This document shows positions 34,525 through 46,412 of a DNA stretch of 64,000 nt, piece by piece. Position 1 is the first letter of the stretch. Each line of letters starts with the position of its first letter. This DNA is from Byssothecium circinans (lineage: Eukaryota > Ascomycota > Dothideomycetes > Pleosporales > Massarinaceae): the NCBI GenBank assembly GCA_010015675.1, contig ML976977.1, positions 497,846 to 561,845 of the forward strand, given 5' to 3'. A program made the translations under genes and the position numbers. The notes below the pieces were generated by a model, which saw only the letters and a list, made by a program, of their open reading frames with translations, did no database searches and was not told where the DNA came from.

Positions 34525-35206
34525 GCTCGCCGACCACAAATTAAACCAAACTCGCTCCATCCACTCCCCTCCCCCCATCCCCTCCACCACCCGCGTAGCC
34601 TCGCTAACCTCCTCAAATCAAAAAAGAGGAAAAAGGAAAAGAAAGAAAACAAACTAAAGAGAAAGCCATGCGAAATCAAAGCGTGCCATTCATTCCAGAA
34701 GCCCCCCATGGACTAACCACGCGAGTCATATGATGCGCACCAGAATTTCGGTACACCACGCACGCTACGAGCGGGAGAGGCGTTGCCCTTAGCGGACCAA
34801 TAGAATGGAAAGTTCTCTGCATGTCGGGCCTTCCTTTCGCGAGGGCGGCGTTTGGTAGCCCGGTGTTTTGGGAATCTACGTCGTTCGGCGACCTGAGGGA
34901 CGTCGGCGAGGTGAGGTCATGTCATGCCCCTCGGGCACTATGGTTGGTTGGTTTTACGCGGGCGCGTTTCGAGGGCGGAAGGGTTTAGTGGGAGGGAGGG
35001 CGGGCGAGGATTTGTTATAAAGTTGAGAGGGGGAGGGAGATAGGTAGGTTGGAAGGAAATATTGGTTTTGAGTTTGGAGGCTTTTCTATTTTTATTTTTG
35101 CATAACGAGGGTTTTTGCTGTTATCTTTTAGCCTACGCTTGTTGGACTATTGGTCCATTAGGGGAACGTCGGTCAGTCAGTCGCCACAAACTATACGCGG
35201 GAGTGT

Positions 35207-35213
35207 TATAAAG
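35207..35213 (+). promoter_or_regulatory. TATA box
   Basis: TATAAAG lies about 60 bases upstream of the ATG of the 72-residue cysteine-rich protein, a plausible distance for a fungal core promoter with a short leader. Confidence 0.5.
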
Positions 35214-35273
35214 GCATACCTGCATACTTGTACCTGCCTTCACGAACGATACATCCGACTACTATCTATCGAG

Positions 35274-35620
35274 ATGTGCCGTCGAGCAGTGTGCGAGTCT
35301 TGTGGTAAGTCAAATACCTCCGGATTTTTCTTCTTGTATCCTCCTTACCTAATGATCCTCTTCACTTCACCCTTCTACCGTTATCATTCGCAGCTGTGAT
35401 CCTCCTGAACATATACTTACGTTGCCACATAGAAAAGACAACTTGGTGGGGCTGCGGGAACCATATACCAAGCGTCATGGACGGTGTCCCTCACGATCAA
35501 TGGTGCACATGCACACCAAAGGTCCAGAAAGCAGGCCATGAATATCCACCCAAGGGCACAACGTCTTCGCCATCGCCCTCTTCGTGGCATGCCGGCTTGA
35601 TGAAATGGATCAGGGGTTGA
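35274..35620 (+). CDS. 72-residue cysteine-rich conserved fungal protein
   Basis: Two exons, 35274-35304 and 35433-35620, joined by a 128-nt phase-1 intron (donor GTAAGT, acceptor CATAG). The protein starts MCRRAVCESC and continues EKTTWWGCGNHIPSVMDGVP then HDQWCTCTPKV. This matches a small fungal family with the pattern MC-x4-C-x2-C-x-K-x-TW-x-GCG-x-H, whose paired cysteines and histidine suggest zinc binding. I know of no established function. The tail after about residue 50 (Pro/Ser/Thr-rich, ending WHAGLMKWIRG) looks less conserved. A second AG at 35393 exists but using it leads away from the conserved frame. The long intron for such a small gene is a notable feature. Confidence 0.75.
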
Positions 35621-38351
35621 TGGCGGACGGGCGTTGGACACAAGGAGGGAGCATAAGACACTTGGTCGCATTGAAGATGGAGCAACGTTACATATACGAA
35701 TGCTTGGGGGACTTTCACGGGGACTGGAATACATGCCAGCATGTACACATTGGGCGTTTATGGATTGTTGTTTGATAGCGTCCAAGTGCTGGTAACGAAC
35801 GCGTCTCGGCGATCAATCCGGGCTCGAAGAATCTTATCCGTGCTTATGACAGTGGTCGTAAAGCGGTTGGTAGATGACAGTATCCCAAATACCATATCTG
35901 CCTTAGCTTCAATTCGCGCCTGTATGATCAGTCAGGGTGTCTGACAGGATTCCCGCTCTTTCTGACGGGCTAGCAATTTGGCACTATGCGGTTGATTGTT
36001 GGCTCAATTTCGACCCATGATACATACGGTAATACTTGTGAATGGAGAAGGTGACCGAAGGCTTATTACACAGCACGAGGCGAAGTAGCTGCGTGTAACA
36101 TGGGAACGTCGCACAGGTACAAAAACGATCCAGCCTCTCGAGGATAGACCGGGACCTTGCAGGCGTGTGGTTACACGCCGCACCCCGCGTTTGGTCGACG
36201 GGTCCACAACAGGAAGGCTTGGTTGAGCTTTCTCCGATGATTGGACCCGGCAGATGTTTTGTGTTAGATATCGCTGCAACATTGCCACTGAGTTTTATCA
36301 TGGTTAAGACTGAGGGAGGACCTAGCAGAAGCGTTGTGCTAGGCGACCTGATCAAACCCCGAAAACTCCATGATTCCGTTGTGCATCGACCTGCGAGGGC
36401 GAGTGTTGCAAAGAGGAAATAACGTTCGCAGGCACATGAAGCCTTTGAAGGGGTTGAGTATCAGGTACGAAGATATCCGGTTACAGCATTAAGATGTGCC
36501 ATAAGGCTGCAGGTTGGAATGCCACAAGGAGAGACCGGGCCCATTGGTAGAGTCAGCAAGACGATCTGGGCACGGTGATGGCAAAATTCCAAATGTACTG
36601 GCAATGAGGCTCGGGAGCAGACTGAAACGCTTCTAGAAGGTCCGGCCCTTCCATGTCAAACGTCGGCTACGGCTTTCCAAAGCTCGCAAGATATGAAGGC
36701 ATGCCACGTCGAGGCTGAGACGCGGACACTATCTCTTCAACGGCGGCCGTAGCGGTGATGGTTGGTCGACGGTAGGGGATGCAATGTTGTCACATAGCGG
36801 GCGGATGCAATGGCCTCGGGACAGCTTGTAGCCGTATGGCTGTTTTGGCCTCGCATTGGGCCCGCTAAGGTTAGAGGTTGCAAAGGTGCAACTCGACCCC
36901 TGCAGAAGGCGGGTGTGGTAACTGTGGTTCAGCGACTGCTCACGGAAGTTTCAGATGGTGCCCTATGATGCTGGGCTGACTCTGGAGTCGAATGCTAGGA
37001 ACGGTAGCGAACAGTGACGTGGTCGGGAGGGCGGGGAGAGACAGAGAAGGCTGCAGCTACAGTGACAGGCTTACAGTCCAGACGGGCAAGGCGATGCGGC
37101 GAATCCCATGAGTAGAGGCGTGAGAGGTTGACGGGCGGTGCATGAGAGAGATCACAGGACGTCTAGAGTGTCTGGGTCTGGCATGATTCGAGATGGACGT
37201 CGCTGGCAGTCACCAGTGTGAGACAGGCACCGGCGGCGGGCCAATTGGCGTGCTTCACGCTCCCAGCGGCTAGCACAGACTCACAGAGAGCTTGTGGGCG
37301 ACTCCAGGCCAGTGCGACGCAGCGACGCAGCTTCTTCCGCTACACACAGCCGGACGTATAACTGCGCACTGGAGACGTGAGCTGCCCGCCGCCGTTTCTG
37401 CTGTTCATCGCCATTTGCACCGCGAGTGTGAAGTGTTGCCCATTGCCGTCGCCCGTCGCCCATCGCCCATCGCTGTGTTTGCCCTCCCTCAGGCTCAAGC
37501 AAGCCCCGCCATCCCACCATCACGGCAGCTGCAACCGCGCCTGCAGCCCACAGCAACAACACCGTCCGCACCTTCCTCCCACTGCTGCGCTGTTTCCGCT
37601 GTTCATGGTCGTCTAGCAACTACGAATTGCCGTACGTCACTTCCTCTTCCATTGTCCTGCCTTCCCTCGTCTCCCTCGTTCCTGCACCGTGACAGGGCTG
37701 ACTTGGCAACAGCACACTCGCACCTGCTGCCCCTCCTCAGGCAGTCCTCCCTTCTCTCCCCTGCGACCTCGCCCACCGCCGCGCACTCCCTTTTCGCTGT
37801 CCTGTGTACTACACACAACGGGGTTCACGGAGTGCTGAAACACCCACTCCACACGTACCGCCTCCACCACGAGCAGAAACTTTCGGTCCGCGCACGATTT
37901 CGAACCGTCACCGCAGCCTACCAGTCCACAACTCGAGACGCGACGGGAACACTTCGCCGCAGGTCAAGGACGCCAGTTTGTGATCGACTGGTACGTTTGT
38001 TCATTCATTCCGAGCTGGGAAGCGGAGGGGACGCCAGTGCTGAGCGAACGCGAGGGCCTGCTCGTCTAATGTGATGCGATCGCGAAGCTTGCATGACATT
38101 CACTCTCTTGTCCCGAAAGGGTCAGAAGTGGGGCTATGTCGTCCCAAATCATGCGAGCTCGCGCGCTCACGCCGACTGCGGATACACCGTCCTGCGAAGC
38201 TTTGCCCTAACGAGAACAATGGGTGCTATTCAGATGACCTTGTCCCGCTAACGAACAATGAAAGCAGATTTTCGCCGGGAGACTTCGTGAGCTCGATCGC
38301 GTCTCTCAAATCTATCAATCCTAAACCAAAAACCTCCCAGCACCCGTCATC
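35621..38351. other. gene-poor region upstream of the MAP kinase, about 2.7 kb
   Basis: No gene is supported. A 260-codon open frame (37292-38074) is rich in Ser, Pro, Ala, Arg and His and has no family resemblance. It lies in C/T-rich DNA that is more likely the leader of the MAPK gene. Short GTCGCCC/ATCGCCC repeats occur near 37440-37475. The remainder (35620-37200) shows no repeat or RNA gene that I can identify. Confidence 0.35.
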
Positions 38352-39611
<1,260 letters not shown>

Positions 39612-40215
39612 GTCGTCGTTGAACGGTAGCGGCAACAAGCTGGCAACACAATATTCATGGTAATACCGGCTAGACGGGGAAAATCTCGGCATCACACGAC
39701 GTATATGCAGCCATTTGAGCAACTGGTTGGTTTGGGCGACTTCACATCGTTTTGGACCACTCCATGTTGCGTGCGGGGTCCGCATCTTTTCCGATTCCAT
39801 ACAACGGATATTTGCATTGGGTAGGCAGGAGTAGTGGACGGGAATGAAATCACCCCCTTTTCTTGATTAATGAAATAGATCCAACGTCAGCTTCGACCGT
39901 TTCGAACTTCAACTATTGTGCTGCTGGCAATATAGCTCCGATCCTGCTGCGATGGATTCAGTCCTAACTCCGCTTCTTTAGTTTCTGTCATTCACTTAGC
40001 ACCGCTAATATCTCTAACCTTCAACCTCTCCTCCTTCTGCCTTTCCCTTTCGAAAATCTACACTTTCCCTACTGCCCAATCCTTGCACTCAGTAGCCGGT
40101 GGAGACACCCTCGGATCGACTGTCGTGGAGTGTTTCCGCACCAAACCCACTGGCCGCTCTCCTCGCCCGCGATCCTGCCCTTCAACATCCCAAGCCACGC
40201 TCCTAAACCTATTCG
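39612..40215. other. convergent 3' intergenic region
   Basis: Between the MAPK stop and the stop of the minus-strand membrane protein. The part 40020-40080 is pyrimidine-rich. No gene was recognised. Confidence 0.35.
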
Positions 40216-41184
40216 CTATCTCCCTTCCCCTATTTTCGCCGTGTGGAGGAGGTGGAGCATTTGAAGAGGAGGACCCACACGCTCGCACCGGCGAGTTCCC
40301 CCATCACATCTAGGCACCGTCACCCGATACGCCAGAGCGCGCTCCCAGCCCAACGAAGATAACGTCGGCGACGGCGGTACCGGCGGAAGATCCTCCAAAC
40401 ACCACTCACCAGCACCAGCACCATCACCATCACGTCGTCCACCATCCCCTCTCCCGGCCTGCAAAGAAGTCGAAGCATACCGCACAACACTATTCCACCA
40501 TCCTCTCTCCTTCTTCTTCTCCTTCTCCCCCTGACTCCATCTTCTCCCACTATCCTTTCTTCCCCCCGCACTCCCCAGCCCCGACTTCATCGTGCTGAAA
40601 CTACCCCCCTTCCCCCTCTCACTACTACCCACACTCCCACCGGCCCTCTCCTCATATCGCGGCAACGTAGACACACTCGTTCGATTCCCCATCCCCCATC
40701 CCATTCCCCCGATCCCGCGCATCTCTCTCGGATCGCACCACGCTTCACCCCCTGGCCCTAATCCTGCCCCCGACCCCGCCCCAGGTGTACTCCTACCCCA
40801 CTGCCTCAAATCCTGCTTCTCAACCCTAAACGCGCGCCGCGCGACAATATTTCCGAAATCCAGGGTGTGGGTGTTTCCCCCCAAGGCGAGGCGCTGCGCC
40901 TTGAGACGGCGGTGGCGCTTGCGGCGGTGCTGGAGGTGCGTGTACAGGGTCCAGGTTAGTGCTAGCAGGATTAGGAGGGGCAGGACGCCTAGGGCGATGG
41001 CGGAGTCGCGGTCTATGTGGCCGCGGTCGATGGGGGAGGGGTTTAGCGTGGGAGGAGGGAGGGCCGGGGAGGTTGATGTTGTGGCGAGGAGGGGGTCGGG
41101 GTGGTCGGCGGGGAAGTTGAGGTGATTAATTGGGGTTCGGGGTCGGGTTTGGGAAGGTGGGGATGGATTGGGGGAGTGTGGCAT
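40216..41184 (-). CDS. single-span membrane protein, unknown function
   Basis: Open frame of 322 residues. A Pro/Ser/Thr-rich N-terminus of about 58 residues, with no clear signal peptide, precedes one transmembrane helix (SAIALGVLPLLILLALTWTLY). A basic stop-transfer cluster (HRRKRHRRLKAQR) follows, then a Gly/Ser/Arg-rich cytoplasmic tail with the short motif SVSTLPRYEE, common in fungal single-pass proteins of this layout. The topology predicted is outside-N, inside-C. The last 35 residues after a possible GTGACG donor look like untranslated sequence, so the 3' end may be spliced differently. No family was recognised; similar small membrane anchors are frequent in ascomycetes. Confidence 0.6.
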   Translation of the reverse strand: MPHSPNPSPPSQTRPRTPINHLNFPADHPDPLLATTSTSPALPPPTLNPSPIDRGHIDRDSAIALGVLPLLILLALTWTLYTHLQHRRKRHRRLKAQRLALGGNTHTLDFGNIVARRAFRVEKQDLRQWGRSTPGAGSGAGLGPGGEAWCDPREMRGIGGMGWGMGNRTSVSTLPRYEERAGGSVGSSERGKGGSFSTMKSGLGSAGGRKDSGRRWSQGEKEKKKERGWWNSVVRYASTSLQAGRGDGGRRDGDGAGAGEWCLEDLPPVPPSPTLSSLGWERALAYRVTVPRCDGGTRRCERVGPPLQMLHLLHTAKIGEGR

Positions 41185-41769
41185 TTTCTGGGCGATGCGA
41201 TTGGAGGGCGTGCATGTATGTACTATGGGGATGGGTAAAGAGATGGAGATGGAAAGGACTGGGCGATGGAGAGGTGAGGTGTGGTATGTGGTACGTAGAC
41301 ATGGATTATCTTGAAGTGAAGTGTATGCGGGTTTTATATCATGGAATCAACCTGTCCCAGAGCGGTGGTTGAGGGGCTGTCATATGCTTGCAATGCCCAT
41401 TTCCCGTCGGCGTGGTATTCGACCAGATTCGGGAGATATCGATGGGAATGATGAAAGGTCCTGTAAGCGGTAATATCGACGAAGACCACGAGCCGGACTA
41501 GGTTCTTTGGAAAAGCGTGGGACAACACGTCCTGAACGTGATGCTGAGCATTCCCCTATAGTACACTCTTGATTGGCCAGTCCCCCAGAAGCTTGAGCTG
41601 AGATGCCATCTCCCCCTCCAAAACGCCGCCCGATGCCGTTCCGGAACCCCATGCACGCGAGCGGAAATACAGTAAACGCTACCTTTATACAATCCCCTCT
41701 CTTCAATCTCCATAAATCATATACAAATATCATACAATATGCATCCATCTATCTCTTCACCCCACCTCT
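41185..41769. other. intergenic, membrane protein promoter / ERV1 3' end
   Basis: Both neighbours are on the minus strand, so this holds the promoter of the single-span protein and the ERV1 3' end. Nothing else was seen. Confidence 0.35.
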
Positions 41770-42382
41770 CTAATCACAGCTCCCATCCCTCCACCCGGTC
41801 CGCCACCGCTCCTCCCACCTCGCACAATCGAACTCCTTCTTCCCCAACTTGACGTTAACCGCATTATGCGCGTCGCACATCCAGCGCCCAAACTCCTCTC
41901 GACTGCTCACCCGCGGCGCATTGCCGTCCTTGCGCATCCATTCCTGGAAGTCGGACGCGCAGTGCCAGCACGGGTAGAGCTTTGCGAAGGTGGTCATGAA
42001 GGTGCGCGTTTCGGCTTGGAGGGAGAGGGGCGGCTTTTCGGGGTACGTGGCGGTTATGGAGTGGAGGAGGGTCCAGGAAGAGCGACCCAGTTGCTCGACG
42101 TCGGGGGGGCAGTCGGAGGGAAGGGTTGTGGGCGCGGTGGTGGTGGCACGGGTTTTGGTCTTGGAGGCGCCTTTTGTCATGGCCATCCAGGCAGATACAT
42201 TGGTGCAGGTTCTGCATCTAGAGTCCCATATACATGTTAGCATGTCAAAGGTTCGTGGAAACTCCAGGCGCATAACAGGTAACGAGTACTCACGGCTTCC
42301 CATCCGGGCCCAACTCGACGCCTGCTGGCAGCGCCGAGCCCGTCTGCTCTTTCTCTGTCTGTTCCACAGCCCCCGGCGCCAT
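41770..42382 (-). CDS. ERV1: FAD-linked sulfhydryl oxidase Erv1
   Basis: Two exons, 42294-42382 and 41770-42217, joined by a 76-nt phase-2 intron (donor GTGAGT), giving 178 residues. Erv1 reoxidises Mia40 in the mitochondrial intermembrane space and passes electrons to cytochrome c. The shuttle cysteines CRTC are restored at the splice junction (GPDGKPCRTCTNVSAW). The catalytic domain contains LGRSSWTLLHSITATYP, the redox-active YPCWHCASDF, and the FAD-binding CDAHNAVNVKLGKKEFDC. The C-terminus is WEERWRTGW. Its length is right for the fungal protein. Erv2 is excluded because no signal anchor is present and the CRTC shuttle is of the Erv1 kind. It is divergent from the PQ-loop gene with fewer than 200 bases between starts. 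Confidence 0.95.
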
Positions 42383-42577
42383 ATTCACTCCCTGTTAATA
42401 TCGCAGTTTAAAAGAGTGTAGTGAGTAAGAGTAGAACTCGAATGCTTGGAAATCCAAAAGTTCATGATCGTCCGTGCAGGGAAGCGGGCTAGTGGCGCAG
42501 GAACCCAGTTGCTATTCCCTGTCCATGGAACATGAACTGCGACTTCATCTCATCCACCATCAAAGGACATTTGGACC
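42383..42577. promoter_or_regulatory. divergent promoter ERV1 / PQ-loop gene
   Basis: A compact 195-base region between head-to-head start codons. No identified elements. Confidence 0.4.
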
Positions 42578-43616
42578 ATGGACGTGCCTGTCGCTGCGAA
42601 TGTTCTGGGGACGATTGGGGCTGTAAGCGTTGGTCTCTGATTACCTCCGTAATGACTCTAATGCGTGACAGGTGTGCTGGTCCGTCCAGGTTTGTGTTCT
42701 TTTCAAGCCAACATGAAGAAAGGCAAACAACTGAGAAGAAACAGTTGCTACCGCAAATATGGATCAATTGGCGAAGACACAATGCAGTCGGGTTGCAACC
42801 GACTATGATGATGCTCTGGGCTTGGGCTGGTGTTCCTCTCGGTGTATATAACATCGTAGAGAACTTCAACGTTGCTTTGAGAATACAGCCCCAGATCCTG
42901 ACCTTGTTGAGTCTGGTCACTTGGATCCAGTGCTTTTACTATGAGAGGGTGAGGTCCTTGTATCTGCCGTTCTATGTTTTGATTACGGGGAACTGATTGT
43001 GATTCAGAAATGGTCCGTCATTCGCTCCCTTGCCGTGGTGGTCCCTGTCGCTTGTATCATGAGCGGTATAGAGGGTGCTCTCATCGTCGCCTTGCGTATT
43101 GCGAAGAAGAAGGATCTTCAATGGCCGCCGACTCTGATGGCAGTGTTGTCAGCAGTCCTCCTCGCGGCCGGCGTGCTCCGGCACTACTGGGACATCTACG
43201 TACATCGGACTGTTCGTGGCATCTCTTTCCTCTTCGTGGGCATCGATGCTGCTGGAGACTTCTTCTCTTTGGTCTCAGTGGTCTTTCAGCCCAGTCTTGA
43301 TGTGTTGGGGCTGATCATCTACGGCACGGAATTGGTCCTCTGGATCGGCGTCTTTGCGTGCGGAGGATACTATAATTTCCTTCCCTGGATCCGGAAGATG
43401 CTCAATCAAAAAAGGGGAGATGTGAATGTTGACATTAATTTGTCGCCAACTTTCACGAGGACTGGAGGTGAAGGGGATGCGGGAATAACGCAATCGGTTG
43501 CGCTGCATGACCTGCCTTCAAGTACCTCTGTGTTTAGGACAACGTCCGGGGATATGGATATCATACGCCAACGAAATTCAGCAAGAGGTGGCAGAGTTGA
43601 AGACAGAATGCCCTGA
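42578..43616 (+). CDS. PQ-loop repeat membrane protein
   Basis: Four exons (42578-42622, 42672-42689, 42745-42948, 43008-43616) give 291 residues. The second exon is only 18 nt and encodes VCWSVQ. With it the protein reads VLGTIGAVCWSVQLLPQIWI then NWRRHNAVGL, a complete PQ-loop motif; skipping it keeps frame but shortens helix 1. Seven hydrophobic helices follow, the second PQ-type repeat being weaker (VLRHYWDIYVHRTVRGISFLF), then a hydrophilic tail from about residue 225. PQ-loop proteins include lysosomal/vacuolar cationic amino acid and cystine exporters; this one belongs to a fungal group without an assigned substrate as far as I know. Introns are 49, 55 and 59 nt. Confidence 0.85.
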
Positions 43617-44062
43617 GTCGCTTGTAAAGGCTCACGTTTTGTGGAGTGCGGGTAAAGTCACGTGCGGGCGGCCAGTGAGGACTGGAAGGCACGACAGAGC
43701 AGCACCTCAAGTCGCCGCCTCCAACCCGACATCTGGACGACCACTTCGGCACACTGTCCCGCAACGATTGTTGCAGCTCAAGGCTCGCCGGCTGCTTTCG
43801 CCGGCAAGTCTGCGCAAACGCTTGCTTCACGTCGCGGGCCCGCGTTCGCAATCCACCTTCACTTCAACTAGCTCCTCTCTGGTCACTGCGCCCTCGCTGG
43901 CTGTCTGTATAACTTCTCTTTCTCCGCCAGAGCCACTTCCTCTCCAACACCCCACTCGCTCACGCTCTTTAGCAACGTCGCCACGTCCTGTTTGGCGGTT
44001 GCTGGGGAACTTGAGCACCTCCTCCTCCTCAGATATACGACTCGATTCCTCGCCACCGAGAC
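43617..44062. other. intergenic, promoter of the acidic unknown gene
   Basis: About 446 bases, pyrimidine-rich near its right end as usual for a fungal leader. Long overlapping frames here lack protein character. Confidence 0.35.
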
Positions 44063-45002
44063 ATGTCTTCCTTCAAGGTCACGTCTGTGGGCTCGAGCTC
44101 GGGCGCTCCCTCGCCTCCCCACGCGACGCCCCGCACCGATGCCTCTGGCAGTATCGACGAGCCGGTCAGCACGAATCTCGTAAGTCAAGTCCACACTAAC
44201 TGCACTTTAGGGCTTGCTAAAGATAATGTGCCCACAGGACGCTGTCGGCAATATCCTCAAGCCAATCGAGGAGGTTCTCAACGAGAGCGCGGAGACCGCC
44301 ATGCTTCCGAGTCCCCCGATCAACACGCCGGAGACCTTCTCGCCTGCCCCCTCGGTCTACAAGGGCGGACGCAGCCGCGGTCTGAGCGGAATCGGCGACC
44401 GACTTATGCAACTCAAGCTCGAAGAGCGCCACGATTCCGCCTCAAGCAGCCGCTCCGCCGCCGCCTCCATCCCAGAGGACGACGATGAGGAGGTGGGAGG
44501 CCAAGACTCCGCTCGCAATGAAGGTAAGGCACCAGTGCGAGCTCCCCAACTCCCCCAGACTGCCACTCCCTCTCTCTTGCCCCATTCCCAAGGAAATGTT
44601 CCGATTGCACTTGGATCTCCCAAGATGAACCCACGCATGGAGGAATTCCTCAACTTCACCAGCGACGAGCTCCCAGTCGTGGATCCGGACAAGAAGGGAA
44701 CCTCATCCACCGTGGTCGCCTCGGCGGGAGATCCGGTCGGCGGCGAAAGCAGCGTATCCAGCAGCCGTCTGTCCATGAAGAGCAACGCTAGCGAGGACGT
44801 TGTCGAGAAGAGCAATTGGGCAGAGGAGGTCATGGACTACGCGGACCGTGCGATCAGGCAGATGGAGCAGTTGGCCTTGGACGAGTTCAGGGTCGATCCC
44901 ACCCGCACGTTCCAGGAGCACTTCATCGCCCGCCTGAATCAGGTCCTCCAGAACGAGAATCGTGTCGCCAAATTTGAGGTCCACGACAACAAGAAGGACT
45001 AG
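44063..45002 (+). CDS. hypothetical Ser-rich acidic protein, 293 residues
   Basis: Two exons, 44063-44179 and 44238-45002 (58-nt phase-0 intron, donor GTAAGT, acceptor CACAG). The N-terminus MSSFKVTSVGSSSGAPSPPH is Ser/Pro-rich and the middle is disordered. The C-terminal 80 residues look folded and helical (NWAEEVMDYADRAIRQMEQL then DPTRTFQEHFIARLNQVLQ), which is where conservation would be expected. There is no membrane segment and no motif I can name. The second exon alone lacks a good start, and the first exon ATG with its clean donor supplies it. It is convergent with allantoicase. Function unknown. Confidence 0.7.
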
Positions 45003-45307
45003 AGATGAGGTGAACTCGCATCATCACATTTCCTGAACATCAACACGACGCTTCGAAAGGTGAATATACCTGGGAAGATTAGCACACGAATTCATTTTAC
45101 ATCGGTCTTGCGCAGGCTTTGGTGGGGATCTGGGTTATGTCTCGCGGATGGGGCTCTCACTTGGGAGATTTTGGTATCAATGGGCTGAAAAGGAGGCTTG
45201 AACTGCAACTTGCACTCTATGAAAGCGAGCTACTTAGTCATTATCCCCACGATCATGGACGATCAATAATGACACTCTGCTATTACACTCATGCTTGCCA
45301 TGCACAT
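45003..45307. other. convergent 3' intergenic region
   Basis: Between the stops of the acidic unknown protein and allantoicase. Nothing further was recognised. Confidence 0.35.
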
Positions 45308-46412
45308 CTACACCTTCTTCCCAAACACCCTAAATCTCTTAACCCCACCATCAGGTATAATCACCAACTTCGCATGCGTATACGCCTTCCCCGTAACCTC
45401 CCTCAACTCCTCCTTATACACATGCTCCTTATCCGGCCCACTCTTCTGCGGCGCCAACACCTCCACCCACCCCCCATCATCACACCCCGGCTCCCCTTCA
45501 AACTCCCCTGCAAAAACCTGCACCTTCTGCGGGAAGTTCCCCCTAAAATGCGCCGTATCAACCACAACATGATCAATCTCGCCCTTGGCCCCCAGTTTCA
45601 CAATCACCCAATCCACATGCTCGCCCCTCGTCCTCTTCGTCTCCCACCCATCGCCCATATCCACCCCGCGCCCAGGCAACAGCAAATTATCCTTCGTCCC
45701 GAAATGCTGATCCGAACACGCCGTCGCCACGCCCCCCATAACCGTAGCCGAGAGCTCGAACACAGCATCCACCGCCCGCGGGAACACAGGAACCGCAATA
45801 CCATAGAGTCTGAACCGCGCAATGCCGCCGTCAGGATACATCAACAACCGCACATGCGTATACGCCTTCTCCGTCACGCCCTCCTCCACCGCCCACGCAT
45901 GCCGCCGACTAGGCCCACACTCGCGCGTCCCCAATACAGTCTCCCAGCCGCCGAACCCAGCATCCAGCAACGCCTTCTCCTCCGCCTCGGTGGCGGCGAA
46001 GAAGCCCTCTACGCCGATCTCAGGTGCGTGGTTCCCGTTGAAGAAGGCGGTGTCGATCTCCACGCCTGCGACGCGGCCGCTCGCGACGCCGAGACGGATC
46101 ACGACGAAGTCGAAGGGCGCCGGGTTGTGGCGCCGCGTTTCCCACCCGTCGTACCAGGCGCCGGCGTGGGTGAAGACGCCCGGTTTGCGGATTGGGGGGG
46201 TCGGGGTGAGCAGGTTGGTGGCGCTGGCGAACCATTCGTCGGAGAGGGAGAGGATTTTTGGGCCGAGCGGCGCGGAGATGAGATCTGTGCGGGTTGTTAG
46301 GGGGGGGAGGTTTTGCGTGAGGAAGGGGAAGGGGAGGTAGGTAGGTACCTGTGTATTTTGACTTGAAGGTGGAATCTATCTCTTCGACTGGGATACTTCG
46401 TGCGTCGGCCAT
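45308..46412 (-). CDS. allantoicase
   Basis: Two exons, 46349-46412 and 45308-46284 (64-nt phase-1 intron), giving 346 residues. Allantoicase (EC 3.5.3.4) hydrolyses allantoate to ureidoglycolate and urea in purine degradation, allowing purines to serve as nitrogen source. It is built from two related beta-sandwich repeats. Repeat 1 has LISAPLGPKILSLSDEWFAS, AWYDGWETRRHN and VVIRLGVASG; repeat 2 has FGTKDNLLLPGRG, GDGWETKRTRGEH and WVIVKLGAKGEI. The paired motifs YTHVRLLMYPDGGIARFRLYG and YTHAKLVIIPDGGVKRFRVFG are visible, at the ends of the repeats. The first exon (MADARSIPVEEIDSTFKSKYT) starts at a clear ATG. In many fungi this gene is under nitrogen catabolite control, but I cannot show GATA-factor sites with confidence. 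Confidence 0.95.

Larger units (their letters stand above)
33868..35273. other. intergenic, about 1.4 kb
   Basis: Contains a pyrimidine-rich stretch (34290-34620), a CTCAC pentamer repeat and a CCAAT pentamer near 34797. It becomes G/T-rich near 34900-35100. A TATAAAG box lies at 35207. No gene was recognised. The right part is the promoter and leader of the cysteine-rich gene. Confidence 0.4.

Noticed and set aside
37292..38074. 260-codon open frame before the MAPK
   Set aside because: Low-complexity Ser/Pro/Ala/Arg/His composition, competing frames on both strands, no domain. It is more likely leader DNA.
40592..41125. 177-codon plus-strand frame opposite the single-span protein
   Set aside because: Antisense shadow; the minus strand has a proper transmembrane helix and basic flank.
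45119..46300. 393-codon plus-strand frame opposite allantoicase
   Set aside because: Antisense shadow of a clearly conserved enzyme.
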